From contig CACNRD010000003.1 of NCBI GenBank assembly GCA_902622795.1, forward strand, positions 1 to 50,000: DNA of 50,000 nt, written 5' to 3'. The stretch is from an uncultured Pelagibacteraceae bacterium (GTDB lineage Bacteria; Pseudomonadota; Alphaproteobacteria; Pelagibacterales; Pelagibacteraceae). Shown here in pieces: positions 25,504-33,189 of the stretch (the first letter of the stretch is position 1; each line of letters starts with the position of its first letter). The notes under the pieces are model-generated. The model ran no database searches. It was given only the letters and a program-made list of their open reading frames with translations, and was not told where the DNA came from. The translations under genes and the position numbers were made by a program.

Positions 25504-25998
25504 CTAAGCTGTTTGAATTTTCTTTTCTATAAATTCAGGGACCTCTTCTTTATCAGTCGTTTCTTCTTTCTTACCTTTAGGTTGATAAGCATAAAGAAGA
25601 TGTAATTTACAGTATGAGAAGTCTTTTAGAGATGATCTGCCACAAAAATAAAAAGATTTTTCATCTGGATGACCAATAGGCCATTTGCATGAACTTTCGT
25701 CTAATTCCTCCAGTTGTTTAGGATTTTCTGGCTCAAAGTCCTTTTCAATTATTAAAGACTTGAATTTACTTTTACGACCTCTTCTATTTTTTATATTTTT
25801 TTCCTCCAAAGAATTTTCAAAATTTTGATTAGAAGTAGCAGCTCTAGTTTTAATTTTTGCAGATAGATTTAGCCTGTGAGCTTTCCCTATAACGGCATTT
25901 CTACTTATCCCACCAATAATCTCAGCGATCTGACTTGCTGTACTTCCTTTTCCCCAAAGTTCTTTTAGTTTTGCTACTTTTTCGTCTGTCCAACTCAT
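25504..25998 (-). CDS. gcrA: Cell cycle regulator GcrA
   Basis: A 164-residue alphaproteobacterial sigma-70 cofactor that in Caulobacter activates promoters carrying methylated GANTC. The N-terminal helix-turn-helix MSWTDEKVAKLKELWGKG, then GGISRNAVIGKAHRLNLSAK, and the C-terminal block CKWPIGHPD, FYFCGRSSLKDFSYCKLH are diagnostic. The middle is a Lys/Arg/Glu-rich linker. The ATG at 25998 is preceded by a 172-bp divergent region shared with argD that contains a DnaA-box-like sequence. Confidence 0.95.
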   Translation of the reverse strand: MSWTDEKVAKLKELWGKGSTASQIAEIIGGISRNAVIGKAHRLNLSAKIKTRAATSNQNFENSLEEKNIKNRRGRKSKFKSLIIEKDFEPENPKQLEELDESSCKWPIGHPDEKSFYFCGRSSLKDFSYCKLHLLYAYQPKGKKEETTDKEEVPEFIEKKIQTA

Positions 25999-26078
25999 AT
26001 ATCAATATCTTGTGTTAATCTTTTATACATTAACAATATACTGATATTAAATTTAATTAAACAACCAATAAATCTTAG

Positions 26079-26087
26079 TTATCAACA
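26079..26087 (+). promoter_or_regulatory. DnaA-box-like site between gcrA and argD
   Basis: TTATCAACA differs at one base from the DnaA-box consensus TTATCCACA. It lies about 80 bp upstream of the gcrA start. In Caulobacter, DnaA stimulates gcrA transcription. A single 8-of-9 match in AT-rich DNA is weak evidence. Confidence 0.3.
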
Positions 26088-26170
26088 TATATTGGTTCAA
26101 CTTATTCAATATGCATTTTCAATCATAGCTTGTATCTAATAATTAAAATTTATAAAAACGAATTAAATTT

Positions 26171-27337
26171 ATGACGTATTTAGCAAAAAACTATAATCGA
26201 AAAAAAATTTCATTTAAGTATGGTAAAGGAAGTTATTTATTTTCGACTGATAACAAAAAATATTTAGATTTTGTTCAGGGTATTGCTGTAAATTCATTGG
26301 GTCATGCACATCCAAAACTTACAAAAACGATTAGCACACAAGCAAAAAAATTATGGCATGTTTCAAATGCTTTTCAAATTCCAGAGGGAGAAAAGTTAGC
26401 TAGAAAATTGTGTAAAAAAACTTTTGCTGATTATGTAATGTTTCAGAACAGTGGTGCTGAAGCAACTGAGGCTGCGATAAAAGTTGCTAGAAGATATTTC
26501 TATTCAATTGGTAAAACTAATAAAAATAAAATATTATGTGTTAGAAATTCTTTCCATGGAAGAACTCTTGCAGCAATTTATGCAAGTGGATCAAAGAAAA
26601 TGACAGAAGGATTTGGTCCAAAAGTAAGTGGATTTGATCATTTTGTCTTTGGAGATCACAAGTCTATGAAGAAAAAAATCACCAAAAATACAGCTGCTAT
26701 TATGGTTGAAACAATTATGGGTGAGGGTGGAATTAAAGTAATACCTGATTGGTGTTTAGTAGAATTGAGAAAGTTATGTAATCAAAAAAAAATATTACTA
26801 ATTTTAGACGAGGTTCAGTGTGGAATAGCAAGATCTGGAGACTTTTTTGCATTTGAAAAATCTAAAGTAAAGCCAGATATTGTGCCAATTGCTAAAGGCA
26901 TTGGAGGTGGGTTTCCTATTGGAGCTGTTTTAATGAATAAGAAAGTAGCTGCTGGGATGACACCAGGAACACATGGCTCAACTTTTGGAGGTAATCCACT
27001 AGCAATGGCTGTTGGAAATACTGTAATGGATATTGTTTCAAATAAAAAATTTTTAAAAAATGTTAAAAGTATTTCTAAATATTTTTTATTAAAACTAAAT
27101 AATTTAAAAAATATTTATCCAAATATAATTAAGAATATAAGAGGCAAGGGGCTTTTAATTGGTATTCAACTACATGCAGATCAGACAAAATTTATAAAAA
27201 AACTTATGGATAATAAGTTACTAACTATACGTGCAGCAGAAAACGTTGTCAGAATTTTACCTCCATTAAATGTTAAAAAAAGTGAAGTTAATCAAGCTTT
27301 AAAAATAATAAATAAAGTTTGTAAAGAATTAAATTGA
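26171..27337 (+). CDS. argD: Acetylornithine aminotransferase
   Basis: PLP enzyme of arginine synthesis, converting N-acetylglutamate semialdehyde to N-acetylornithine; in many bacteria also succinyl-diaminopimelate aminotransferase. The 388 residues show FQNSGAEATEAAIKVARRY, NSFHGRTLAA, ILDEVQCGIARSG (Asp213) and PIAKGIGGGFPIGAVL with the PLP Lys242. The argF gene begins one base after its stop, as is usual in alphaproteobacteria. The region before it (25999-26170) is the divergent promoter region with gcrA; TATAAA at 26151-26156 is a possible -10 element. Confidence 0.95.
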   Translation: MTYLAKNYNRKKISFKYGKGSYLFSTDNKKYLDFVQGIAVNSLGHAHPKLTKTISTQAKKLWHVSNAFQIPEGEKLARKLCKKTFADYVMFQNSGAEATEAAIKVARRYFYSIGKTNKNKILCVRNSFHGRTLAAIYASGSKKMTEGFGPKVSGFDHFVFGDHKSMKKKITKNTAAIMVETIMGEGGIKVIPDWCLVELRKLCNQKKILLILDEVQCGIARSGDFFAFEKSKVKPDIVPIAKGIGGGFPIGAVLMNKKVAAGMTPGTHGSTFGGNPLAMAVGNTVMDIVSNKKFLKNVKSISKYFLLKLNNLKNIYPNIIKNIRGKGLLIGIQLHADQTKFIKKLMDNKLLTIRAAENVVRILPPLNVKKSEVNQALKIINKVCKELN

Positions 27338-27338
27338 A

Positions 27339-28268
27339 ATGAAACACTTTATTAATTTAAAAGATATTCCATCTAGAGATCTAAAAAAAATAATAATAGA
27401 TGCAAAGAGAAGAAAAAAATTTAGAAAAAAACTAAGTACATTAGAGGTTGATAAAGGCGCTCCTTTGAAGGGGAAGTTGCTTATCCAAATGTTTGAAAAG
27501 TCAAGTTTAAGAACTAGATTAAGTTTTTATCTGGCAATTAAACAACTTGGAGGCGGTACTTTAACTCTTAGATCAAATGAGCTTCACCTTGGGCAAGGTG
27601 GAGAAAGCATTGCAGATACTGCAAAAATTCTCTCAACATATGGAGATGGATTTATGTTAAGAACAGATAGTGACAGAAAGGTTGAAAATTTTAAAAAATA
27701 TCTTTCAATCCCAGTAATAAACGGTCTTAGTCCATCATCCCATCCAACTCAGGTTTTATCCGATGTATTTACAGTTGAGGAAATAAAGAAAAAACCAATT
27801 TCAAAATTGAATATTTGCTGGATCGGAGACTCTAATAATGTTTTAGATAGTCTAATTGCAGCATCAGTTAAATTTTCATTTAAATTGAGTATAGGCTGTC
27901 CAAGAAAATTTGAGCCTGGTTCAAAAGTAAGAAACTGGGTTAAAAAAAATAAAAAAAAAATTTTTATTTATAATGATCCAAAAAAAGCGGTCTTAGGTGC
28001 AGATGTAATTTTTTCAGATAAAGTTATTTCTTTGAATGATAAAGTTAATAAGAAGAAAAAAATAGCTCAATTTAAAAAATTTAAAATTGATAAAAATCTT
28101 ATGAGTTATGCAAAAAGGGATTGTATTTTCTTACATTGTCTTCCAAGAGGCAATGAAGTAACTGATGATATTTTTTTAGGAAAAAAGTCTCATGTTTGGC
28201 AGCAAGCTTTAAATAGAGTTCATGTTCAAAAAAGTATTTTATTATACTGTTTTGGAAAACTAGGGTAA
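27339..28268 (+). CDS. argF: Ornithine carbamoyltransferase
   Basis: Makes citrulline from ornithine and carbamoyl phosphate. The 309 residues contain the phosphate loop FEKSSLRTRLSF (residues 52-63), where the usual S-T-R-T is S-L-R-T, then SSHPTQVLSDVFT, WIGDSNNVLDSLI, and the Cys loop FLHCLPRGNEV. The Thr-to-Leu change occurs in the carbamoyl phosphate loop but the rest is canonical, and the argD neighbour supports ornithine as substrate. The end overlaps the cytochrome gene by 9 bases (convergent). Confidence 0.94.
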   Translation: MKHFINLKDIPSRDLKKIIIDAKRRKKFRKKLSTLEVDKGAPLKGKLLIQMFEKSSLRTRLSFYLAIKQLGGGTLTLRSNELHLGQGGESIADTAKILSTYGDGFMLRTDSDRKVENFKKYLSIPVINGLSPSSHPTQVLSDVFTVEEIKKKPISKLNICWIGDSNNVLDSLIAASVKFSFKLSIGCPRKFEPGSKVRNWVKKNKKKIFIYNDPKKAVLGADVIFSDKVISLNDKVNKKKKIAQFKKFKIDKNLMSYAKRDCIFLHCLPRGNEVTDDIFLGKKSHVWQQALNRVHVQKSILLYCFGKLG

Positions 28269-28799
28269 TGGTAAAGGATTATCTGAGTTTTGGTTCAGAT
28301 ATTTAATTACAGAAGCCCTATCTTTTTCTTTTCTTAATCCTGCAAAAGCCATCTTAGTTCCTTTGATCCATTTAGCAGGTTTGATTAAATAACCGTTAAG
28401 CTCTTCGAGTGTCCATTCTTTATCATAAGATGCTAATGCCTTAGAATATTTGTAGTCTTCAACTATACCAATTTTTCTTCCAACAACATTATACAAAGCA
28501 GGACCAATATTATTTTTTCCACCTTTAACAATAGAGTGACATGCAGCACATTTCTTAAAAACTTTTTCACCATGAGTTAGATCACCCATAGCCATTAATG
28601 CATCAATATCGATTTTTTCTTCTACACTTGCTTTTGTCGAGGATGAAACTGTTGTTGCTTCTTCTACATCTACTGCATAACCTGGGGTTTCTGGTTTTTC
28701 TACATGAAAAATAACATCTGATAATTTTCCAATACCTATTACTAAAAGTGCAACCATTAGAACTGCAGCAACTATTTTATTAATTTCGAAAGAATCCAT
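28260..28799 (-). CDS. Membrane-anchored class I cytochrome c
   Basis: A 179-residue c-type cytochrome with an uncleaved N-terminal helix (about residues 8-30) that anchors the heme domain to the periplasmic face. After an acidic, Thr/Ser-rich linker come the heme site CAACH (84-88), NIGPALYNVVGRKIG and the Met ligand in IKGTKMAFAGL (Met150). This layout resembles CycM/c552 of alphaproteobacteria, which passes electrons from the bc1 complex to aa3 oxidase. The usual N-terminal and heme patterns are strong; the exact orthologue is inferred. Confidence 0.9.
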   Translation of the reverse strand: MDSFEINKIVAAVLMVALLVIGIGKLSDVIFHVEKPETPGYAVDVEEATTVSSSTKASVEEKIDIDALMAMGDLTHGEKVFKKCAACHSIVKGGKNNIGPALYNVVGRKIGIVEDYKYSKALASYDKEWTLEELNGYLIKPAKWIKGTKMAFAGLRKEKDRASVIKYLNQNSDNPLPLP

Positions 28800-28868
28800 T
28801 TTTTTATTAAATAATTTTGAACATATATCACGATAAATTAAAAATTTATCAAAATTATCTGTATAAAT

Positions 28869-28898
28869 TTGCCTCTATTGGTATTTAATAGGTATAAT
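28869..28898 (+). promoter_or_regulatory. Likely promoter of kdsB-pheA
   Basis: TTGCCT (28869-28874) and a perfect TATAAT (28893-28898) are 18 bases apart. Transcription would begin near 28905, only a few bases before the kdsB ATG at 28912, and no ribosome binding site is visible, so the message may be nearly leaderless. Confidence 0.55.
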
Positions 28899-28911
28899 TA
28901 ATTCAGTATTT

Positions 28912-29643
28912 ATGAAAACGTTGATCATTATACCATCCAGACTAGGAGCTATCAGATTACCCGGTAAACCTTTGTTAAAGATTAATAATAAATCAATAAT
29001 TTCACATGTTTTTAAAAGAGCTCAAGATGCTGATATTGGAGATGTAGTAGTAGCTACAGAAAATACGGAAATTGTTGAAGATGTGACTATGAATGGAGGT
29101 AGAGCTATTTTAACAAGCAATAACCACAAAACTGGGACAGACAGAATATATGAAGCTTTCAAAAAAATGAAATTTAAAGATGTAGACTTAATAATGAACT
29201 TACAAGGAGACGAGCCAGTAATTAATATAGAAGATATAGTAAATTTAAAAGACAAAATGATTAACTACAAATCAAAAATGGGGACACTTGCTGCAAAAAT
29301 CGAAAATGAAAAAGATTTTCAAAATGAAAATATCGTCAAAGTTCAAACAAAATCTTCTCTTCAAGAAGACTCTTTTTCTGAAGCAGAAGTATTTTCACGG
29401 ATATCTAAAAAACTAGACAACATTTATCATCACATTGGTATCTATTGTTATTCTGCCGAAACTCTTGAAAAATTTGTTGAATTAAATCAGACTAAAAACG
29501 AAATCGAGCAAAGATTAGAACAGCTAAGAGCACTAGATAATAATATCAAGATAAATGTTGCATTAGCAAAATCTTCTCCAATAGGAGTAGATACTGAAGA
29601 AGATTATATGGCCTTAAAAAAAATTATGGAATATAAAGATTAA
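28912..29643 (+). CDS. kdsB: 3-deoxy-manno-octulosonate cytidylyltransferase
   Basis: Activates KDO to CMP-KDO for the LPS core. The 243 residues include IIPSRLGAIRLPGKPLLKIN (nucleotide loop), VVVATENTEIVEDV, TGTDRIYEAFKKM, NLQGDEPVI and the late YHHIGIYCYSAETL and EQLRALDN segments. It shares one base with pheA (stop and start overlap at 29643). The kdsB-pheA pair is usual in alphaproteobacteria. Confidence 0.95.
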   Translation: MKTLIIIPSRLGAIRLPGKPLLKINNKSIISHVFKRAQDADIGDVVVATENTEIVEDVTMNGGRAILTSNNHKTGTDRIYEAFKKMKFKDVDLIMNLQGDEPVINIEDIVNLKDKMINYKSKMGTLAAKIENEKDFQNENIVKVQTKSSLQEDSFSEAEVFSRISKKLDNIYHHIGIYCYSAETLEKFVELNQTKNEIEQRLEQLRALDNNIKINVALAKSSPIGVDTEEDYMALKKIMEYKD

Positions 29644-30476
29644 TGAGTAAAATTTATTTTCAAGGTACATTTGGCGCATATTCTCACTTAGCAGCTTTAT
29701 CGGTTGATCCAAATGCTGAAATTATACCTTGTAAAACTTTTGATGAATGTTTTGGTAAGGCTTCACTTGAACCAGAAAATAAAATAATTATTCCTGAATC
29801 TAATAGAATAACAGGGAACATTGGTATTGAGTATTTGATATTTAAACATAGACTAAATATTTATATGGAGCATTTTCAAAAAATTGAACATAATTTGTTA
29901 GGTCAACCAGGCTCAAAATTAAAAGATATTAAAGAAGTATACTCTCATGCTCAGGGGCTATCTCAGTGTTCACAATTTATAAAGGAAAATAATTTAATAG
30001 AACATATAAGAGCAGATACTGCTGGCTCTGCTGAAATGATTTCAAAAACTAAAAATACCAAGCAAGCCGCGATAGCTTCGTCTTTAAGTGCTGAAATTTA
30101 TGGACTAGAGGTAATAAAAAAAAATATTGAAAATGAGAATGGAAATTTAACAAGATTTTTAGTTATGGGTAAAAATATTTCCCAACCAGAGTTTAAAGAT
30201 AAAAATTATATTACGTCTTTTTTATTTAAACTAAAAAGTAAACCAGCTGCTCTCTATCAATCACTAGGAGGTTTTGCAATTAATGGAGTTAATTTAACTA
30301 AACTGCAGAGCTATCCAGAAAAAAATACATTCGATTCTTATTTTTTCTTATGTGATCTAGATGGACACATTGAAGATAAAAAAGTCCAAAAATCTTTAGA
30401 GGAACTAGGTCTTCATTGTGAAGATTTTCACGTCTTAGGTGTTTTTGAAGCAGATAAGTTGAGAGAAAATAAGTAA
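29643..30476 (+). CDS. pheA: Prephenate dehydratase
   Basis: Converts prephenate to phenylpyruvate for phenylalanine. The 277-residue monofunctional form has YFQGTFGAYSHLAALS at the N-terminus, the catalytic NLTRFLVM (Thr170-Arg171-Phe172) and a C-terminal ACT domain from about residue 189 with ESRP-like region LTKLQSYPEKNTFDSYFFLC. The ACT domain suggests feedback control by phenylalanine. No chorismate mutase domain is fused. A structural RNA gene follows at 30523. Confidence 0.94.
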   Translation: MSKIYFQGTFGAYSHLAALSVDPNAEIIPCKTFDECFGKASLEPENKIIIPESNRITGNIGIEYLIFKHRLNIYMEHFQKIEHNLLGQPGSKLKDIKEVYSHAQGLSQCSQFIKENNLIEHIRADTAGSAEMISKTKNTKQAAIASSLSAEIYGLEVIKKNIENENGNLTRFLVMGKNISQPEFKDKNYITSFLFKLKSKPAALYQSLGGFAINGVNLTKLQSYPEKNTFDSYFFLCDLDGHIEDKKVQKSLEELGLHCEDFHVLGVFEADKLRENK

Positions 30477-30486
30477 TAATCTTTTC

Positions 30487-30516
30487 TTGTAGATTAGAAA
30501 ATATAACTGCTATAAT
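30487..30516 (+). promoter_or_regulatory. Promoter of the SRP RNA gene
   Basis: A perfect TATAAT at 30511-30516 lies 7 bases before the predicted RNA 5' end (30523). The best -35 candidate is TTGTAG at 30487-30492 with an 18-base spacer, a weak match. Confidence 0.65.
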
Positions 30517-30522
30517 ACTTTT

Positions 30523-30606
30523 GGAGGCTAGAGGTGGATGCTGCTTGAACCCGACCAGATCTTAACGGAAGCAGTCGTAGAGACAGTTATTCAGGTTCTA
30601 GTCTCC
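30523..30606 (+). ncRNA. ffs: Signal recognition particle RNA (small bacterial form)
   Basis: About 84 nt. The ends pair: GGAGGCTAGA (30523-30532) with TCTAGTCTCC (30597-30606). The apical region CCGACCAGATCTTAACGGAA followed by GCAGTCG matches the conserved Ffh-binding loop (GGAAGCAG) of bacterial SRP RNA. Location just before dnaX-ybaB-recR is the known alphaproteobacterial place. The RNA partners with Ffh to target membrane proteins. The exact ends are estimated from the pairing. Confidence 0.9.
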
Positions 30607-30614
30607 TAATATAT

Positions 30615-32258
30615 ATGAACAATAATTCGAAAGTACTGGCATTAAAATATAGACCGCAAACTTTTGACGATCTAATAGGCCAGGAAGTGATTGCAGAAAC
30701 AATAACAAATTCAATTAAAGCAGACAAAATTCCAAATGCATATTTATTCACAGGCATTCGAGGAATTGGAAAAACCACAATAGCTAGGATTGTTGCAAAG
30801 ACTCTTAACTGTTCAAATGGAATTGTAAATAAATGCAAAGTAAAATGCGAGAATTGTGACTCCATTGCAAGTTCCAACCATATTGATGTTTTGGAAATGG
30901 ATGCAGCTAGTAAAACTGGCGTAGATGATGTTAGAGATCTCATAGAATTTTCTAGATATGGACCAACTTCAGCTAAATATAAAATTTTTATAATTGATGA
31001 AGTGCACATGCTTAGCAAACAGGCTTTTAATGCTCTTTTAAAAACATTAGAAGAACCACCTGAATATCTTAAGTTTATTTTTGCAACTACTGAAATTAAA
31101 AAAATTCCAATTACTGTTGTGTCTAGATGTCAAAGATTTGATTTATCTAGAATCAAATCATCAGAATTATTTGAGTTTATTAAAAAAATTAAAGATAAAG
31201 AAAATGGTAAAGTTACTGACGAAGCTTTAAAATTAATAGTAAAAATTTCTGAAGGTTCAGTTAGAGATGCTTTATCTTTATTAGATAGAGCTTTATTAAG
31301 TTTAGATGAAAATACTGAATTAGATTTAAAGGCAGCACAAAAAATATTTGGCTACTTTGATAAATCTCAATTAATAGATTTATTTGAACTAATATTAAAA
31401 GGTGAAGAAAAAAAAGTTATAAATATTTATAGAAAAATTTATGATCAGGGGGTTGAACCTAAAGTATTTTTAAATGATTTCTTAGAATTGTTGTATTATT
31501 TTAAAAATATAAATTCTTTGACTCTAGAAAGTACAAATTTTTCTTTAAATGATGAGGAGTTTGCAAAAATAAAAAGTATTTCAAATAAAGTAGAGTCTGA
31601 TGTGTTAGTACTGTTCTGGCAATTTGCAATTAGCTCTCTTGAAGAATTAGATATAGTTTCAAATCAACATTTATCAATAGAGATGTTTTTAATTAGATTA
31701 ATGCATTTACAGTCTGTGAAACCTCAAAAAAAAATTGAGTCTGAAACTAAAAAAAGTGCAACCAATGAAATTGAAGAAAATATAAACTCAAATAAAATAA
31801 TAGATCAAATAAAAAATATTTCCCAAGAAGAAAAGAATAAACCAGAAGTACAAACCGAAATTAAGGCAGAAAATAAAATACTTATAAATTCTTTTGATGA
31901 TCTATTATTAATCTGCTCAGAAAAAAAAGAAATTAAATTAAAATATGAATTAGAAAAAAATGTCAATCTAGTAAAATTTGAAAAAAACAGAATAGAGATA
32001 TCTTTTAATGATAGTTTAGATAAAGATTTTGTTAAAGATTTATCATCGAAACTTTTTGATTGGACTGCTGAGCGATGGATTATTACTTTTAGTAAATCTA
32101 AAGGCGAAATGTCTGTAAAAGAAAAACAACTTAACAATAAGAAACTTTTAATTGATGAAGCAAAAACCTCAGAAGCTTATAAAAATATAATAGAAAACTT
32201 TCCTGATGCAGAATTAATAGACGTTAAGATAAAAAAGGATGAGAGTCAGAATGACTGA
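30615..32258 (+). CDS. dnaX: DNA polymerase III subunits tau/gamma
   Basis: Clamp-loader ATPase organising the replisome. The 547 residues begin with LALKYRPQTFDDLIGQEVIA; Walker A is FTGIRGIGKTTIARI, the zinc cluster lies around CSNGIVNKCKVKCENCDSI, Walker B/DEAD-like is IFIIDEVHMLSKQAFNALL, and the arginine-finger region has ATTEIKKIPITVVSRCQRFD. A Lys/Glu/Asn-rich linker (about 375-420) leads to a tau-like C-terminal domain. I did not find a convincing programmed frameshift site. It overlaps ybaB by 8 bases. Confidence 0.96.
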   Translation: MNNNSKVLALKYRPQTFDDLIGQEVIAETITNSIKADKIPNAYLFTGIRGIGKTTIARIVAKTLNCSNGIVNKCKVKCENCDSIASSNHIDVLEMDAASKTGVDDVRDLIEFSRYGPTSAKYKIFIIDEVHMLSKQAFNALLKTLEEPPEYLKFIFATTEIKKIPITVVSRCQRFDLSRIKSSELFEFIKKIKDKENGKVTDEALKLIVKISEGSVRDALSLLDRALLSLDENTELDLKAAQKIFGYFDKSQLIDLFELILKGEEKKVINIYRKIYDQGVEPKVFLNDFLELLYYFKNINSLTLESTNFSLNDEEFAKIKSISNKVESDVLVLFWQFAISSLEELDIVSNQHLSIEMFLIRLMHLQSVKPQKKIESETKKSATNEIEENINSNKIIDQIKNISQEEKNKPEVQTEIKAENKILINSFDDLLLICSEKKEIKLKYELEKNVNLVKFEKNRIEISFNDSLDKDFVKDLSSKLFDWTAERWIITFSKSKGEMSVKEKQLNNKKLLIDEAKTSEAYKNIIENFPDAELIDVKIKKDESQND

Positions 32259-32568
32259 TTTTAGTAAGATTTTAGATAAAGCTAAAGAGCTTGAAGCAAA
32301 AATGAAAGAAAGCCAGCAGAAAATTAAGGAAATAAGAGTAGAGGGTGTTTCTGGCTCTAATTCTGTAACAATAACTCTTGATGGTGAAGGTGAAATGCAA
32401 ACAATAAAATTATCAGATGAAATTATGAAAGAGGACAAAGCTATTATTGAAGATTTAATTGTTGCTGCTCATAATAACGCTAAAGCACAGTTAAAATCAA
32501 AGACTTCTGAAGAAATTTCAAAAGCTACAGGTGGTTTTGGTATACCTGGTTTTAAATGGCCTTTATAA
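32251..32568 (+). CDS. Nucleoid-associated protein YbaB/EbfC family
   Basis: A 105-residue DNA-binding protein with the typical start MTDFSKILDKAKELEAKMKE, a central VEGVSGSNSVTITLDGEGEM and the C-terminal TGGFGIPGFKWP. I prefer ATG 32251, with a GAGAG-type ribosome binding site, over ATG 32239 (four residues longer), since the family usually begins at this point. The dnaX-ybaB-recR order is strongly conserved in bacteria. Confidence 0.92.
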   Translation: MTDFSKILDKAKELEAKMKESQQKIKEIRVEGVSGSNSVTITLDGEGEMQTIKLSDEIMKEDKAIIEDLIVAAHNNAKAQLKSKTSEEISKATGGFGIPGFKWPL

Positions 32569-32571
32569 TTC

Positions 32572-33189
32572 ATGCAAAACATTATTGAAATAGAAGAACT
32601 GGTTAAACTAATATCTAAACTACCAGGCTTAGGACCCAAATCAGCAAAGCGAATTGTATTAAAATTAATAAATAATCGTGATGAACTTGTTAAGCCTTTG
32701 GCAAAGTCACTAGCCGATGTATACAAAAATATTGTTCGTTGTAAAATTTGTGGAACTTTAAAATCAAATTCAATCGAGTGTAATTTTGACAACTGTAAGA
32801 TTGTTGATAAAAAATATAATAAGATATGTGTTGTTGAGAATATATCTGATCAATGGAGCATAGAAAGTTCTAATATATTCAGTGGATATTTTCATATTTT
32901 AGGAGGTACAATTTCATCAGTTGGCCAAAAAAAAGAGGACTTGCTAATTAATTCTTTAGTAGAAAGAGTAAAAAAAGATAATATCGATGAAGTAATTTTA
33001 GCTACTAGTGCAACAGTTGAGGGTCAGACAACCGCATATTACATTCAAGATAGTCTAAAAAATTTAGATGTAAAAATTACAAAGTTAGCACAAGGATTAC
33101 CTGTTGGTGGTGAAATAGAAAGTTTAGATGATGGAACTTTATTTTCAGCTTTTAAAAATCGTTCAAATTTAATTTCTAATTCAGATTAG
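32572..33189 (+). CDS. recR: Recombination protein RecR
   Basis: Acts with RecF and RecO to load RecA on gapped DNA. The 205 residues hold the helix-hairpin-helix LISKLPGLGPKSAKRIVLKL, a zinc cluster (RCKICGTLKSNSIECNFDNC) and a Toprim domain with KICVVENISDQWSIE, YFHILGGTISSVG and LATSATVEGQTTAYYI, then KLAQGLPVGGEIE. The zinc region differs in spacing from the usual short form. Its 3' end overlaps glcB by 14 bases (convergent). Confidence 0.95.
   Translation: MQNIIEIEELVKLISKLPGLGPKSAKRIVLKLINNRDELVKPLAKSLADVYKNIVRCKICGTLKSNSIECNFDNCKIVDKKYNKICVVENISDQWSIESSNIFSGYFHILGGTISSVGQKKEDLLINSLVERVKKDNIDEVILATSATVEGQTTAYYIQDSLKNLDVKITKLAQGLPVGGEIESLDDGTLFSAFKNRSNLISNSD

Noticed and set aside
26049..26062. 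CtrA-like double TTAA upstream of gcrA
   Set aside because: The spacing is 6 instead of the required 7 bases, and such pairs are frequent in AT-rich DNA.
30587..31018. 143-residue minus-strand frame over the start of dnaX
   Set aside because: It is antisense to the strongly conserved dnaX ATPase core; no protein family is recognisable.
30615..32258. Programmed frameshift in dnaX making gamma
   Set aside because: A-runs are everywhere in this genome, and I see no A AAA AAG-type heptamer with a clear downstream hairpin at the expected place.
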